Source: Candidatus Thiodiazotropha sp. CDECU1
GTDB taxonomy: Bacteria > Pseudomonadota > Gammaproteobacteria > Chromatiales > Chromatiaceae
Direction: 5' to 3'
Assembly: GCF_963455295.1 (NCBI RefSeq)
Contig: NZ_OY734020.1
Coordinates: forward strand, 248,001 to 312,000
Length of the DNA stretch: 64,000 bases
Each line of letters opens with the position of its first letter. Position 1 is the first letter of the stretch. A program made the position numbers and the translations under genes. Below are positions 17,102 through 26,355 of the stretch, piece after piece. The notes below the pieces were generated by a model, which worked only from the letters and a program-made list of their open reading frames with translations, had not been told where the DNA came from and did no database searches.

Positions 17102-19917
17102 TGTACTTTAATTCCAGAGAGAAGGTTTTTACAGGCTATAGGGCTGTTGTTCTCTGGTTGTTGGTTTTGTTGTTCTCGTGGATCTCCCTGATGTTGTCGA
17201 TTTGGGTGGAGATGCGAGCGGTCGATAGTGTGTTCAATGATCGTGCCGGTGAGGTTCATCGGACTCTGACACAGCGGATCTCGAACCTGGAAACAGTCTT
17301 GACCTCCCTGGTTGGGTTGTACCATGCGAGTGATTTTCTCGGTATCGCTGAGCAGACCTCATTCTCGCAGGAGATGCTGAAAGCCTACCCGTTCATCTGT
17401 GGAATATTGCATATGACAAGAATTCCCGATGAGAGGCGCGAAGAGTTCGAGGCGGAAATGCGGGAACAGGGTTATGTCAGCTTTACATTGAAGAACGATC
17501 GGCAGTTGAATGGAATGCAGGTGAGCAACGACAAATACCATCTGCCGGTGAGTTTTATCGAACCCATGGACCCGCGCTCTGCGAATTTACTCGGTTATGA
17601 CCTGATGCGACAACCAGGTACATTTGAGACCCTGCAACGATCGATTAAAAGCGGCGATATCGTAACTTTCGGACCTGTTGATATAAATAGATCGGGCAAA
17701 ACACAATATTTTGTCCTGAAACCTGTCTACCTTGGCCGCTACCCTCCGAAAAGGGTGCATGAACGACTTGATATGTTCAACGGTATGGCGGTTCTAAGTA
17801 TTGAACTTGAACAGTTTATCAATGGGCTTGCCGGCCCCGGTGTAGCGTATGAAGTGTCCCTGTTGCCTATGGTAGACAGTGAGCAGTTGGTGGGGGGTGG
17901 AATTCTATCCCGTCTCAGCAAGTCCGGTATAGCCAGATTGGCAGTCGATCTGAGCACGCTCAAGTACAGGCAAAAGATAGAGATCTATGGAACTGATTTT
18001 GACTTATCTGTCACCCAAAGGATGAGAGTGAATGTCATAGATTGGTGGAAAGTGCTAGCAATATGGATGTTGTCATTGTTGATTCTCGGATTGGCTATCG
18101 GTGTCTACCGAAACATGCGCATAGCACAGCTCAAGGAAGATGAAGCGAACGCGGCAATCGCAGCAGAAGACGAGAGATTCTCGCACGTCATCGACACCGC
18201 ATTCGATGCTGTGATAACGGCTGATGCCAACTGTATGATCCTTAGCTGGAACCAGCAGGCGGTTGAGGTGTTCGGGTATAAAGAGGAAGATGTGCTTGGT
18301 GTCCACCTACTGCAACTCATCCTTACCCATCGGTCACTGGTCGAAGCGACAGATGCACTCGAGCCGATGTTCAAGGGCTCTAAGGATCACCCTACCGGTG
18401 TCCGCTTGGAAGTCGAAGGCAGGGATAACAATAGTCGTAAATTCCCCCTCGATCTGGCTATCTCCTGTTCTAGAATTGGAGAAATGTTCACCCTGAGTGT
18501 ATTCGCCAGAGATATCACTGAGCGCAAGCAGTGGGATGAAAAGATCCGTATGCTCGCATATAGCGATTCATTGACAAAGCTGCCAAATCGCCAGGCGTTC
18601 AAGGAACAGGTTACGCGAGCAATTAAAGTCGCCAAGCGACACCAGCGTGTCGGCGCGATTTTATATCTTGATCTTGATGAATTCAAGCGTATCAATGACA
18701 CTTTGGGTCATGATATTGGTGATATGTTGCTGAAAAATGTTACCAACCGTTTGGAGGGACAGCTCAGGGAAACGGACCTTGTGGGAGCTAATTACGAAGA
18801 TGAGGTAGAGTGTCGGAATATTGCCAGGCTTGGTGGTGACGAATTTACCGTGTTACTCGAGGATATTCAGAAACCGGAAGTGGCGGCTTTGGTCGCTAAA
18901 AGGGTTCAGGATGCGATTGCCCGTTCGTATAACCTGAATGGACATGAGGTCTACATTACGCCCAGCATCGGTATAGCTATCTTCCCAAGGGATGGACGCG
19001 ATGTTGAGGAGTTGCTGAAGAACGCTGATACAGCGATGTATCATGCCAAAGCGGTAGGAAAAAATAATTACCAGTTCTATTCCGAGCAGATGAACGTATT
19101 GGCAACCACGCGTTTAAAATTGGAAGGGAAGCTGCGTAAGGCCCTGACATGCAATGAGATGAAGCTCTTTTATCAACCCCAGATCGATCTCGCTACTGGT
19201 GAGATTGTATCCGCTGAAGCCTTGCTGCGCTGGGATGAGCCGGAGTTGGGTATGGTTTCTCCAGTGGAATTCATTCCAATCGCGGAAGAGACAGGAATGA
19301 TTATTGAGCTTGGAGAGTGGGTGCTGCTCGAGGCCTGTAGACAGAACAAGGAGTGGCAGGATGCCGGTTATAACCCAATCCGGGTAGCAGTTAATCTGAG
19401 TAGTATGCAATTTATTCAACGCGACTTGAGTGCGACGGTCGCGATGGCGCTTAAAAATACCCGCTTGAATCCAAAATATCTGGAGTTGGAGATAACCGAA
19501 AGTGTCATCATGCGCAATGTGAACGAGACCATAACCACGCTGAATGATTTCAAAGAGATGGGTATCAGTATCTCTGTTGATGATTTCGGTACTGGCTATT
19601 CCTCGCTGAATTATCTGAAACGTTTCCCGCTGGATAATTTGAAGGTTGATCGTACCTTCGTCAAAGATATTCCTGATAATGAAGACGATGTAACCATAAC
19701 ATCGGCGATCATAGCGTTGGCTCAAAGTTTGGGTCTTGGTGTGGTCGCAGAGGGTGTCGAGACAGAGAGTCAATTGCAATTTTTAGAACAACAGGGTTGT
19801 GAAATGGCTCAAGGTTATCTGTTCAGCAGGCCGCTACCGGCGGAGCAGTTGGTGAGCATGCTGAGTCTCACAAAGCAAAGTGAGAGAGTGGGAGTTACTT
19901 TAAACGGTAATCCTTGA
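17098..19917 (+). CDS. CHASE-PAS-GGDEF-EAL c-di-GMP enzyme
   Basis: 939 residues. A transmembrane helix lies at about 15-38, a periplasmic CHASE domain at about 70-245 (with GYDLMRQPGT and VTFGPVDI), and a second helix at about 322-342. A PAS domain follows at about 360-480. The GGDEF domain has an intact GGDEF at 579-583, but a 13-residue insert separates the I-site-like RETD from it. The EAL domain has E707 in EALLRW, DDFGTGYSS and AEGVETE, all intact. Both synthesis and hydrolysis of c-di-GMP are possible. The four-base overlap with the upstream binding protein suggests that this protein is its membrane partner. The mscK-like gene converges 49 bp downstream. Confidence 0.9.
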   Translation: MMYFNSREKVFTGYRAVVLWLLVLLFSWISLMLSIWVEMRAVDSVFNDRAGEVHRTLTQRISNLETVLTSLVGLYHASDFLGIAEQTSFSQEMLKAYPFICGILHMTRIPDERREEFEAEMREQGYVSFTLKNDRQLNGMQVSNDKYHLPVSFIEPMDPRSANLLGYDLMRQPGTFETLQRSIKSGDIVTFGPVDINRSGKTQYFVLKPVYLGRYPPKRVHERLDMFNGMAVLSIELEQFINGLAGPGVAYEVSLLPMVDSEQLVGGGILSRLSKSGIARLAVDLSTLKYRQKIEIYGTDFDLSVTQRMRVNVIDWWKVLAIWMLSLLILGLAIGVYRNMRIAQLKEDEANAAIAAEDERFSHVIDTAFDAVITADANCMILSWNQQAVEVFGYKEEDVLGVHLLQLILTHRSLVEATDALEPMFKGSKDHPTGVRLEVEGRDNNSRKFPLDLAISCSRIGEMFTLSVFARDITERKQWDEKIRMLAYSDSLTKLPNRQAFKEQVTRAIKVAKRHQRVGAILYLDLDEFKRINDTLGHDIGDMLLKNVTNRLEGQLRETDLVGANYEDEVECRNIARLGGDEFTVLLEDIQKPEVAALVAKRVQDAIARSYNLNGHEVYITPSIGIAIFPRDGRDVEELLKNADTAMYHAKAVGKNNYQFYSEQMNVLATTRLKLEGKLRKALTCNEMKLFYQPQIDLATGEIVSAEALLRWDEPELGMVSPVEFIPIAEETGMIIELGEWVLLEACRQNKEWQDAGYNPIRVAVNLSSMQFIQRDLSATVAMALKNTRLNPKYLELEITESVIMRNVNETITTLNDFKEMGISISVDDFGTGYSSLNYLKRFPLDNLKVDRTFVKDIPDNEDDVTITSAIIALAQSLGLGVVAEGVETESQLQFLEQQGCEMAQGYLFSRPLPAEQLVSMLSLTKQSERVGVTLNGNP

Positions 19918-19966
19918 GTCGCTTATTCTGCTTGTCTGCCTCTAACGGATTATTCGATGGTAGTCT

Positions 19967-22900
19967 TTAAGGTTGTTTTGGCGGGGTGTTGATATTAACC
20001 GCCAATGGATCAGGATTAATCAGATGAAGATCCCGTTGTGGGAAAGGGATTTCAATACCGGCCTCGATGAATTTGTTATTGATTGCTTCATGCAATGCGG
20101 TTATTGTCGCCAGACGGTTGTCCATCGACCCGAGATAGGCGCGAAGTAACAGGGTCAGCGCGCTATCACCAAAGGCTTCAAAGGTAGCCACTGGCCTGGG
20201 GTCCTGTAGTACGTTTTCATTCTCTTCCGCGGCTTCGATCATTAATCCCATAGCTTTATTGACATCGCTGCCATAGGCAACGCCCACATTGATGATGACC
20301 CGATTGACCTTGTCGGTCAGGGTCCAATTGATAACCCTGCCTGTAATGAACTCCTTATTCGGAATCAATAATTCCTGCTTGTCATAATTGGTGATGGTGG
20401 TTGCGCGGATGCGAATGCGGGAGACGACACCTGTCGTTGAATCGAGGGTTACTACATCACCGACGCGAATTGGTCGTTCGAATAGAAGAATAATACCGCT
20501 GATGAAATTAGCGACAATCTCCTGTAGACCGAATCCGAGTCCCACCCCTAGTGCCGCAACCAACCATTGAATATTGGACCATTGAAAGCCGATCAGACTG
20601 AAAGCGATGATTAGCCCTGTACCGGCGATGAAGTACTGTAGCAGAGTGGTCAGTGCGTAACGTGCTCCGGATTCGAGGGGCAGGCGTTGGAGCAGGGTGA
20701 TTTCAAGCACACCGGGCAGGTTTTTGGCTGCAAGAAAAGTGATTATTAATATGACAACGCCGGTTATTACGTCGCGTAGCGTCAAGGGTGTCTCTGTGAT
20801 CACGCCGTCGATCATCTGGCTCGTATTTACAGGCAGCTGGATGTTGTTGAGAAAATCAAGTGCTGGGAGCAGGTCCGACCATATCAACCAGGTTCCGATC
20901 ACGGAACCGAGTAGATAACCGAAGCGTACCAGTCTTTTCGCCTGTTCACTCAAGGCATCGAAGTTCAGTTCAGGGATCTCGGCTGTAATTACGCTACTCT
21001 CATCCTCGATTTGTGGTTGCTCCTGATCTCTCTGAGCACGTAGTTCATTCCGTCTTTGCAATGCGTTGTGATAGCGTAATCTACGTTCGGCAATATAGAG
21101 ATAGCGCAGTAGCAGTTCCCTTAAGGTATACAGGCCGATGAAAAACCAGATGGTTGTTTCCACGTGATCAAGTAGCCTTAAGGTTAGAGTCATGTAGCCG
21201 AACCCGGTGGAGAAGATCAGGCCGACCCCTATGAGTAGCAAAAAAGGGAACCATAAAAAATGCAATTGCAACAGCAAGGCATGTGGATTCACGCTGCTCC
21301 AGGTAAGCATGAGTGATCCCTGCTTGCGTAACAAACGGTAGATGAACGCAATAAAAACGATCATCAATGCAATGGTTGCCACGCTACTGAGCGCCAGCGC
21401 CTCGACAGGCAAGCCCTCACCCGCACCAAGAGCAATCAGGAAGCGCAGTGGCGCACCCACGGGGATGGCCCAACGTAGCTCATGTGCCACTGATTGACAG
21501 ATCTTGTTGTTCCAGCGCAGGTGACGTGTGCCTATACCCTCGGGTAGGCATAATTGATACAACAGCAGGGCTGCCGCCAGCGTTATACCTACCGTGATCA
21601 GGGCTGTGGCCATGGCCAGGGTGAAAGGTGCAGCAGTCGGTAGTGCTTTCAACAGCAGACCTAAGCCTATCATCAGCACGGGTAGGGCCATGATCTTTAC
21701 CAGGGTGAAAAACAGCGCCTTGAGAGTGAGGCGTATCGAATCAGTAGCTATTTTACGTGTGGCTCTGGCGAGATTGGGTATCTGCAGTCGCGCGAACGGT
21801 TGTTTCCAGACAACGATTAAAAGAACCAATAGCAGAAGGAAGGCGTAGTGGACATTGTATCGGCTTGTGCTCACCAAATCAGTACCCAGCTCTTGCCAAT
21901 GTTCTGGAGATACAAGCCAAACAAGGCTTGATGCGAGCTGGGTGGGTTTGAACAATTGACTTACATCGTCTCCTGATATCCAGATTAACTGCTCGTTGAT
22001 GTAGTCGGTGTAAGATTTGGATAAATTCAGCAGTTGGCGTTCTGCAAGATCAAATGAGGTGAGTTGACTGATGTAACGGCCGTAGGCCTTTTGCAATTCA
22101 TTCAGTGCTTCGCGTCTGGCGCCTGCAAGTGATAATGCCTGCTTCTGTAGAAGTTTCGATTCCTTATCGGATAAGTCATCCAGTAACGATTGAGTGATAG
22201 CGTCGACATGGTTTGAGATATTGCCGCGCTCCAGGAGCAGCTCTTCGATCTCGATCTGGCGGTCAGTGGCCTTGTTTATTTCCTGTTTACGTTTCGCGGA
22301 AGAGCGGCTGTAGCTTCTCAGGGATGGTAGCGCAGCCCGGCGGCGGGATAACATCTTTCCTATCGCTTTACTACTACCCACAACGTCGACACGTTGGTTG
22401 CTGTGCTCGAAGTCAGACTGTATCTGCTCTAATTTGCGTTTGGTTGCTGTCAGTTGCTGTTGGACACGCTTTTCCCAATACACAAGTTGTTCGAGTTCGG
22501 AGCGGGTCTTGGCATTTTCCCTGGCAATGATCTGCAGTGGCAGCGGGAGAGAGGCAGTCTCCTGTTGCAACTGCTCAGCGGCCTGACGAGCCTGTTTTGC
22601 CTCTGTTTCCCTGATTTCGGCGGCAGCCTGGTTCAGACGCTTCAGACTTACCTGTAGCTGGCTGATATGGGCTATGTTCGCGTCCCTTTGAACCTGGGTG
22701 AGATTGGTCAACAGGCTCAGGTTTCCCAACCTGAGCGTGAGCAGATCAAACTCCGCTTCGCGCAGTGCTTCTCTAGCCATCAATGACATCAGTCGGGCTT
22801 GTCTGATCTGCTTTAATTCATTTTGCGGTAATGTCTCTATATCGGAACGAATCTGTGCCAGGGCCTCGCTTCGCGCTGAGATTTCAGTGTTGATTTGTCT

Positions 22901-23395
22901 GCTGCCAGCCAACAGTGTGGCAAGTTCGTCTAACTGGGTTTCTTGATCATCCCGCGCCTGGACCAGGTTCAGCTCCTCTTTGCTGATACGTACTTCCAAG
23001 GTGGCAAGATCTGATGATTGAATGAAACCCTCAAGGGATTCATCGAGATCAGTGGTTCGTTTCATGTCCGCTCTGAGATCCTGAATCCGTTGCGGTGCAT
23101 CCTGGATCAGTTTTTCAAGACGTGTAATCTCCCCCCTTACCTTGTTGGCTTGTCGTAACCAGTTGTCTGCCTGGTTGAGTAGCTCGACAGCCTTATCCTT
23201 CTGGCCTTGATCCAGGCTGGCGTCACGGCTGATAGTTGTACGGGTCTGCTCCAACTGGTCGAGGGTGATAGGCTGATTCTGTTTGAGTGGCAGGGTTGGA
23301 GCTTCGGCCCATGCCGGCAGTGCGTGACAGAGACTTAGGAGAACAAAAAATATCGCTCTTAGCTGTGGCGGGCGGATTGTTGCGGAGTAGGGCAT
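19967..23395 (-). CDS. MscK/MscM-type large mechanosensitive channel
   Basis: 1142 residues, close to E. coli MscK (1120) and MscM (1107). A signal peptide ends near PAWA. A long periplasmic coiled-coil-rich region runs to about 510, followed by around ten transmembrane helices. The MscS core comes last: a glycine/alanine-rich pore helix (AALGVGLGFGLQEIVANF, about 940-958), then the beta domain (RPIRVGDVVTLD) and an alpha-beta cytoplasmic portion ending in a polar tail. It should open under membrane tension during osmotic downshock. It is the last gene of the minus-strand signalling cluster, 112 bp from the cyclase gene, and may have its own promoter. Confidence 0.88.
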   Translation of the reverse strand: MPYSATIRPPQLRAIFFVLLSLCHALPAWAEAPTLPLKQNQPITLDQLEQTRTTISRDASLDQGQKDKAVELLNQADNWLRQANKVRGEITRLEKLIQDAPQRIQDLRADMKRTTDLDESLEGFIQSSDLATLEVRISKEELNLVQARDDQETQLDELATLLAGSRQINTEISARSEALAQIRSDIETLPQNELKQIRQARLMSLMAREALREAEFDLLTLRLGNLSLLTNLTQVQRDANIAHISQLQVSLKRLNQAAAEIRETEAKQARQAAEQLQQETASLPLPLQIIARENAKTRSELEQLVYWEKRVQQQLTATKRKLEQIQSDFEHSNQRVDVVGSSKAIGKMLSRRRAALPSLRSYSRSSAKRKQEINKATDRQIEIEELLLERGNISNHVDAITQSLLDDLSDKESKLLQKQALSLAGARREALNELQKAYGRYISQLTSFDLAERQLLNLSKSYTDYINEQLIWISGDDVSQLFKPTQLASSLVWLVSPEHWQELGTDLVSTSRYNVHYAFLLLLVLLIVVWKQPFARLQIPNLARATRKIATDSIRLTLKALFFTLVKIMALPVLMIGLGLLLKALPTAAPFTLAMATALITVGITLAAALLLYQLCLPEGIGTRHLRWNNKICQSVAHELRWAIPVGAPLRFLIALGAGEGLPVEALALSSVATIALMIVFIAFIYRLLRKQGSLMLTWSSVNPHALLLQLHFLWFPFLLLIGVGLIFSTGFGYMTLTLRLLDHVETTIWFFIGLYTLRELLLRYLYIAERRLRYHNALQRRNELRAQRDQEQPQIEDESSVITAEIPELNFDALSEQAKRLVRFGYLLGSVIGTWLIWSDLLPALDFLNNIQLPVNTSQMIDGVITETPLTLRDVITGVVILIITFLAAKNLPGVLEITLLQRLPLESGARYALTTLLQYFIAGTGLIIAFSLIGFQWSNIQWLVAALGVGLGFGLQEIVANFISGIILLFERPIRVGDVVTLDSTTGVVSRIRIRATTITNYDKQELLIPNKEFITGRVINWTLTDKVNRVIINVGVAYGSDVNKAMGLMIEAAEENENVLQDPRPVATFEAFGDSALTLLLRAYLGSMDNRLATITALHEAINNKFIEAGIEIPFPQRDLHLINPDPLAVNINTPPKQP

Positions 23396-23507
23396 GTAAA
23401 TGTATCAGTATTCCGAAGTTGCATTAGTGGTGTAAATGATTAAAAGGTTTCTCTATGTGGTTAAAAGTTTGTGGCTGATCACACTTGTAACAGGATTTGT
23501 ATTTGTA

Positions 23508-24404
23508 TCAAGGTTCCATGAGATGGTAACTGATAACATGCTGGTTATCATCTGATACAGGTTCTCCCAGGCCGATCTTGCCACTGCCCAAGAGGGGTGC
23601 AGTCTCACGCCTTAGATAGAGTGATTGCTGGGTTTGATTTGTCAGATAAGTGCCGTTGGTACTGGTATCTGAAAGCACGTATTTACCGCGGTTGTACTCG
23701 ACTACGGCATGGGCTCTGGAGGCTGCGGCAGCGTTGACAACAAGCTCATTGCTGGCGTCACGCCCGATATGCATGCTGTTCTGCTGGGGTTGGAATTGAT
23801 AGCGCTGATGGCCATATTCCAGGACCAGGACTCTTGCCAGCGTACTTTGCGTCAGTGGCGAGGTATGCAGGAAGGTAACATCATCTTTTCGCCACAAGAG
23901 ATCATAAATGACCATTCGCGCCAGTTTGCCTTTTACCTTTACTTTATCGAATCGGCGTACGATTATCTGTTGTTCGTCGGACAGGTTTTGCACCACCTGT
24001 TCCGTCGTAATGATCTGCTGGGACTGGGCGATCGATGCCATGCGTGCGGCAACATTCACCGAGTCACCGTACATCCGGCCACCTTCAACAATGGCGGGTC
24101 CATAGTGGAGTCCGATTCTGGCTGATAAAGTCATACCCGACCGTTTTGCATATTCATCGACCCGCTCCTGCATGAGACAGGCACCCTCTACTGCATCGCT
24201 TACATGCGCATAGCGACTCATGACCTCATCGCCAACAACCTCTACCACATTACCGCCGGTCTCGGCAACGACCTTGGCTATGACCTCCTCCAGTTCCGTG
24301 ATCAGTTGTTTGGCTCGGCTGTCACCCAGATTTTCATACATACGGGTGCTGCCCACGATATCGGCAAAGACGATGGCATATGATTGTTGAGCTGCGTTAG
24401 ACAT
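23508..24404 (-). CDS. Class III nucleotide cyclase with C-terminal FHA domain
   Basis: 298 residues. The cyclase domain covers about 8-170, with metal Asp15 in FADIVGST, Asp59 in VVGDEVM, and the transition-state pair Asn117/Arg121 in SVNVAARM, all present. The residue that is usually a lysine specifying adenine (four before Asp59) is Glu55, as in guanylate cyclases, so ATP should not be assumed as substrate. The FHA domain lies at about 195-285 (MHIGRDASNELVV, SRAHAVVEY, STNGTYL), suggesting binding to phosphothreonine partners. AGGA precedes the start. It sits four bases after the CbiX-like gene in the operon led by the giant kinase. Confidence 0.87.
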   Translation of the reverse strand: MSNAAQQSYAIVFADIVGSTRMYENLGDSRAKQLITELEEVIAKVVAETGGNVVEVVGDEVMSRYAHVSDAVEGACLMQERVDEYAKRSGMTLSARIGLHYGPAIVEGGRMYGDSVNVAARMASIAQSQQIITTEQVVQNLSDEQQIIVRRFDKVKVKGKLARMVIYDLLWRKDDVTFLHTSPLTQSTLARVLVLEYGHQRYQFQPQQNSMHIGRDASNELVVNAAAASRAHAVVEYNRGKYVLSDTSTNGTYLTNQTQQSLYLRRETAPLLGSGKIGLGEPVSDDNQHVISYHLMEP

Positions 24405-24408
24405 GGTC

Positions 24409-25248
24409 CTATATGGAAGGCATTGCCTTCAATCCTGATTCCAATCTATCCCGTAGAATCCCGATCAGTTGGGGATGCTCCCCTACCAAGGGGGTTATGT
24501 CTATTTTCAGTCCAGGGTAACGCTGCTCGGTTTCTCTGCATATGCTGGCGATGTCACCACCCTGTCCAGCGTGTCTGCCAGGGAGGAGAAACAGCAGTGA
24601 GATGGCAATAGGAGTGTGCTGGTTTAGCTGCGCCTCACGCTCCAGTATCTGCTCAAGCCGCTCACCGTTGAAGTCGTATTTGCTCCCTTCACGACGCTCC
24701 ATTACAGCCTCTAGAAAGTGAGTCTCGGACGGGAGCAGATTGCGTAGCTCTGAGGCGATGCGCGAGCGAACCTCTGCCACTTCTCGCAGTGGTGAACCGT
24801 GGTCAACCAGAATGACCCGTGGTTGAACAACCCCGGCGATGAGTGGATCAATTTGATCCTTCAGGATGCTGACTAATCTCGGCTCTCCCTGGGGCTGGGG
24901 ATAGAGTACGTCGGCAATATGCAGCTGGAATAGACCGTGTTTTGATTGCAGTGACTCCACCAGACCGGGAATGAGTGAAGTCAGTGCACGACTGACACCG
25001 AAAAACAGCGGGACGATCAGGAAATCTCTACTCCCATGATTAAGCTGGGTCGAGAGAAATGATTCCAGTAGCTGGGCAGGGTTTCCGTCCAGCTGGTCAT
25101 GGGGAATCCTATCCGCATGTTGCAGTGAGACCGGATGTACACTGGATCCGCTACATTGACTGAGTTCGGCAGCCAGGTGTCTCAGGTTGAGAGTTGCCTG
25201 GGGTTGTATGGATCCGTTGTCGACTAGCAAGACCTGTGGATTATTCAT
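24409..25248 (-). CDS. CbiX/sirohydrochlorin-chelatase-like protein
   Basis: 279 residues forming two CbiX-type halves. The second half keeps VDHGSPL and a later LPGRHAGQGGD, matching the two metal-handling histidines of the family. The first half has VDNGS (His replaced by Asn) and LFFGVSRA without the second His, so it looks degenerate. Family members insert cobalt, nickel or iron into sirohydrochlorin. Whether this copy is a chelatase is uncertain, because it lies between an HD-GYP regulator and a cyclase rather than among cobalamin or sirohaem genes. It is in the same orientation, 14 bp after the response regulator and 4 bp before the cyclase. Confidence 0.75.
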   Translation of the reverse strand: MNNPQVLLVDNGSIQPQATLNLRHLAAELSQCSGSSVHPVSLQHADRIPHDQLDGNPAQLLESFLSTQLNHGSRDFLIVPLFFGVSRALTSLIPGLVESLQSKHGLFQLHIADVLYPQPQGEPRLVSILKDQIDPLIAGVVQPRVILVDHGSPLREVAEVRSRIASELRNLLPSETHFLEAVMERREGSKYDFNGERLEQILEREAQLNQHTPIAISLLFLLPGRHAGQGGDIASICRETEQRYPGLKIDITPLVGEHPQLIGILRDRLESGLKAMPSI

Positions 25249-25262
25249 ATATCCCGACCGGA

Positions 25263-26354
25263 TCAGTCGTCGTCGCGGTAGAGGAGTGCGATATTCATGA
25301 ACTCATCCTGTAGCTGGAGGAATGCTTCCACGATATCCGGATCGAGATGGCTGCCGGCGCTCTGTCTGACGATCTCCACCGCTGTTTCGTGGCTATAGGC
25401 CTCCTTGTAGACCCGCTTGTTGATGAGTGCGTCATAGACGTCGGCAATTGCCATCAAACGGCCTGAAATGGGAATGTCATCACCCTTCAATCCGCGTGGA
25501 TATCCGCTACCGTCCCAGCGTTCGTGGTGGGTGTAGGCGATCTCCCTGGCCATCAGCAGGAAATCGGTGCTTCCCAACTCCTGTTCTGCCCGCAACAGGG
25601 CGTCATGGCCATATTGGGCATGTTTCTGCATCAATATCCACTCCTCCTCATCGAGCTTGCCAGGTTTCAGCAGAATGCGATCGGGCACGCCGACCTTGCC
25701 GATGTCGTGTAGCGGGGATGTCTTGCTTAACATCTCGATGGTGCCATCAATTTGCAGGTAATCTGCAAATCGTGGATGAGTTTTAAGGTGATCTGCGAGT
25801 ACCTTGATATAGTTCTGGGTACGCAGGATATGTTTGCCGGTTTCACTGTCACGGGTTTCGGCCAGGGTGGCCATACAGAAGATAGCCACATCCTTTGTCC
25901 GGTTGAGTTCCTCTGTGCGGGCACCGACCCGCTGTTCCAACTGCTCGTTATGATCCTGCAATTGTTGTTGAGCTTGGTGCAGTGCCAAGTGGGATTTTAC
26001 CCGTGCACGCACAATGGGCGGACTCATCGGTTTGGCAATATAGTCGACAGCGCCGAGCTCGAAACCCCTCACCTCGTCAGTGACTTCACTTTTCACAGTC
26101 AGGAAGATCACCGGAATACCCCTGGTACGCGGATCCTCCTTGAGTAGGCGGCAGACTTCGTAACCGTCCATGCCCGGCATCAGGATATCCAACAATACCA
26201 GGTCGGGGATTGGTTCATCGACAGCCCGCTTCAGTGCCTGGGCACCACTCTTTGATACCACTGTCGAGTAGTCATCTTTCAATAGATCGACCAGAATGTC
26301 GATATACAGCGTCTCGTCATCAACAATTAATATTTTTGCTCTGTCAGCTTCCAT
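25263..26354 (-). CDS. HD-GYP response regulator (RpfG-like c-di-GMP phosphodiesterase)
   Basis: 363 residues. The receiver domain occupies about 6-122 with phospho-acceptor Asp56 in LVLLDILMPGMDG. After a short coiled coil (about 130-150) comes the HD-GYP domain, with HDIGKVGVPD (about 212), AYTHHERWDGSGYPRGLKG (about 270-290) and the typical ADVYDALI. The metal-binding HD and the GYP motif are intact, so c-di-GMP hydrolysis is likely. Its start is one base past the stop of the giant hybrid kinase (TGATATG), and its ribosome site GGAGG lies within the kinase's last codons. It is therefore the probable cognate output. Confidence 0.93.
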   Translation of the reverse strand: MEADRAKILIVDDETLYIDILVDLLKDDYSTVVSKSGAQALKRAVDEPIPDLVLLDILMPGMDGYEVCRLLKEDPRTRGIPVIFLTVKSEVTDEVRGFELGAVDYIAKPMSPPIVRARVKSHLALHQAQQQLQDHNEQLEQRVGARTEELNRTKDVAIFCMATLAETRDSETGKHILRTQNYIKVLADHLKTHPRFADYLQIDGTIEMLSKTSPLHDIGKVGVPDRILLKPGKLDEEEWILMQKHAQYGHDALLRAEQELGSTDFLLMAREIAYTHHERWDGSGYPRGLKGDDIPISGRLMAIADVYDALINKRVYKEAYSHETAVEIVRQSAGSHLDPDIVEAFLQLQDEFMNIALLYRDDD

Positions 26355-26355
26355 A

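Noticed and set aside
18740-18845. Insert between the RETD site and GGDEF of the CHASE protein as a novel feature
   Set aside because: Insertions at this loop occur in many GGDEF-EAL proteins; the catalytic motif is intact.
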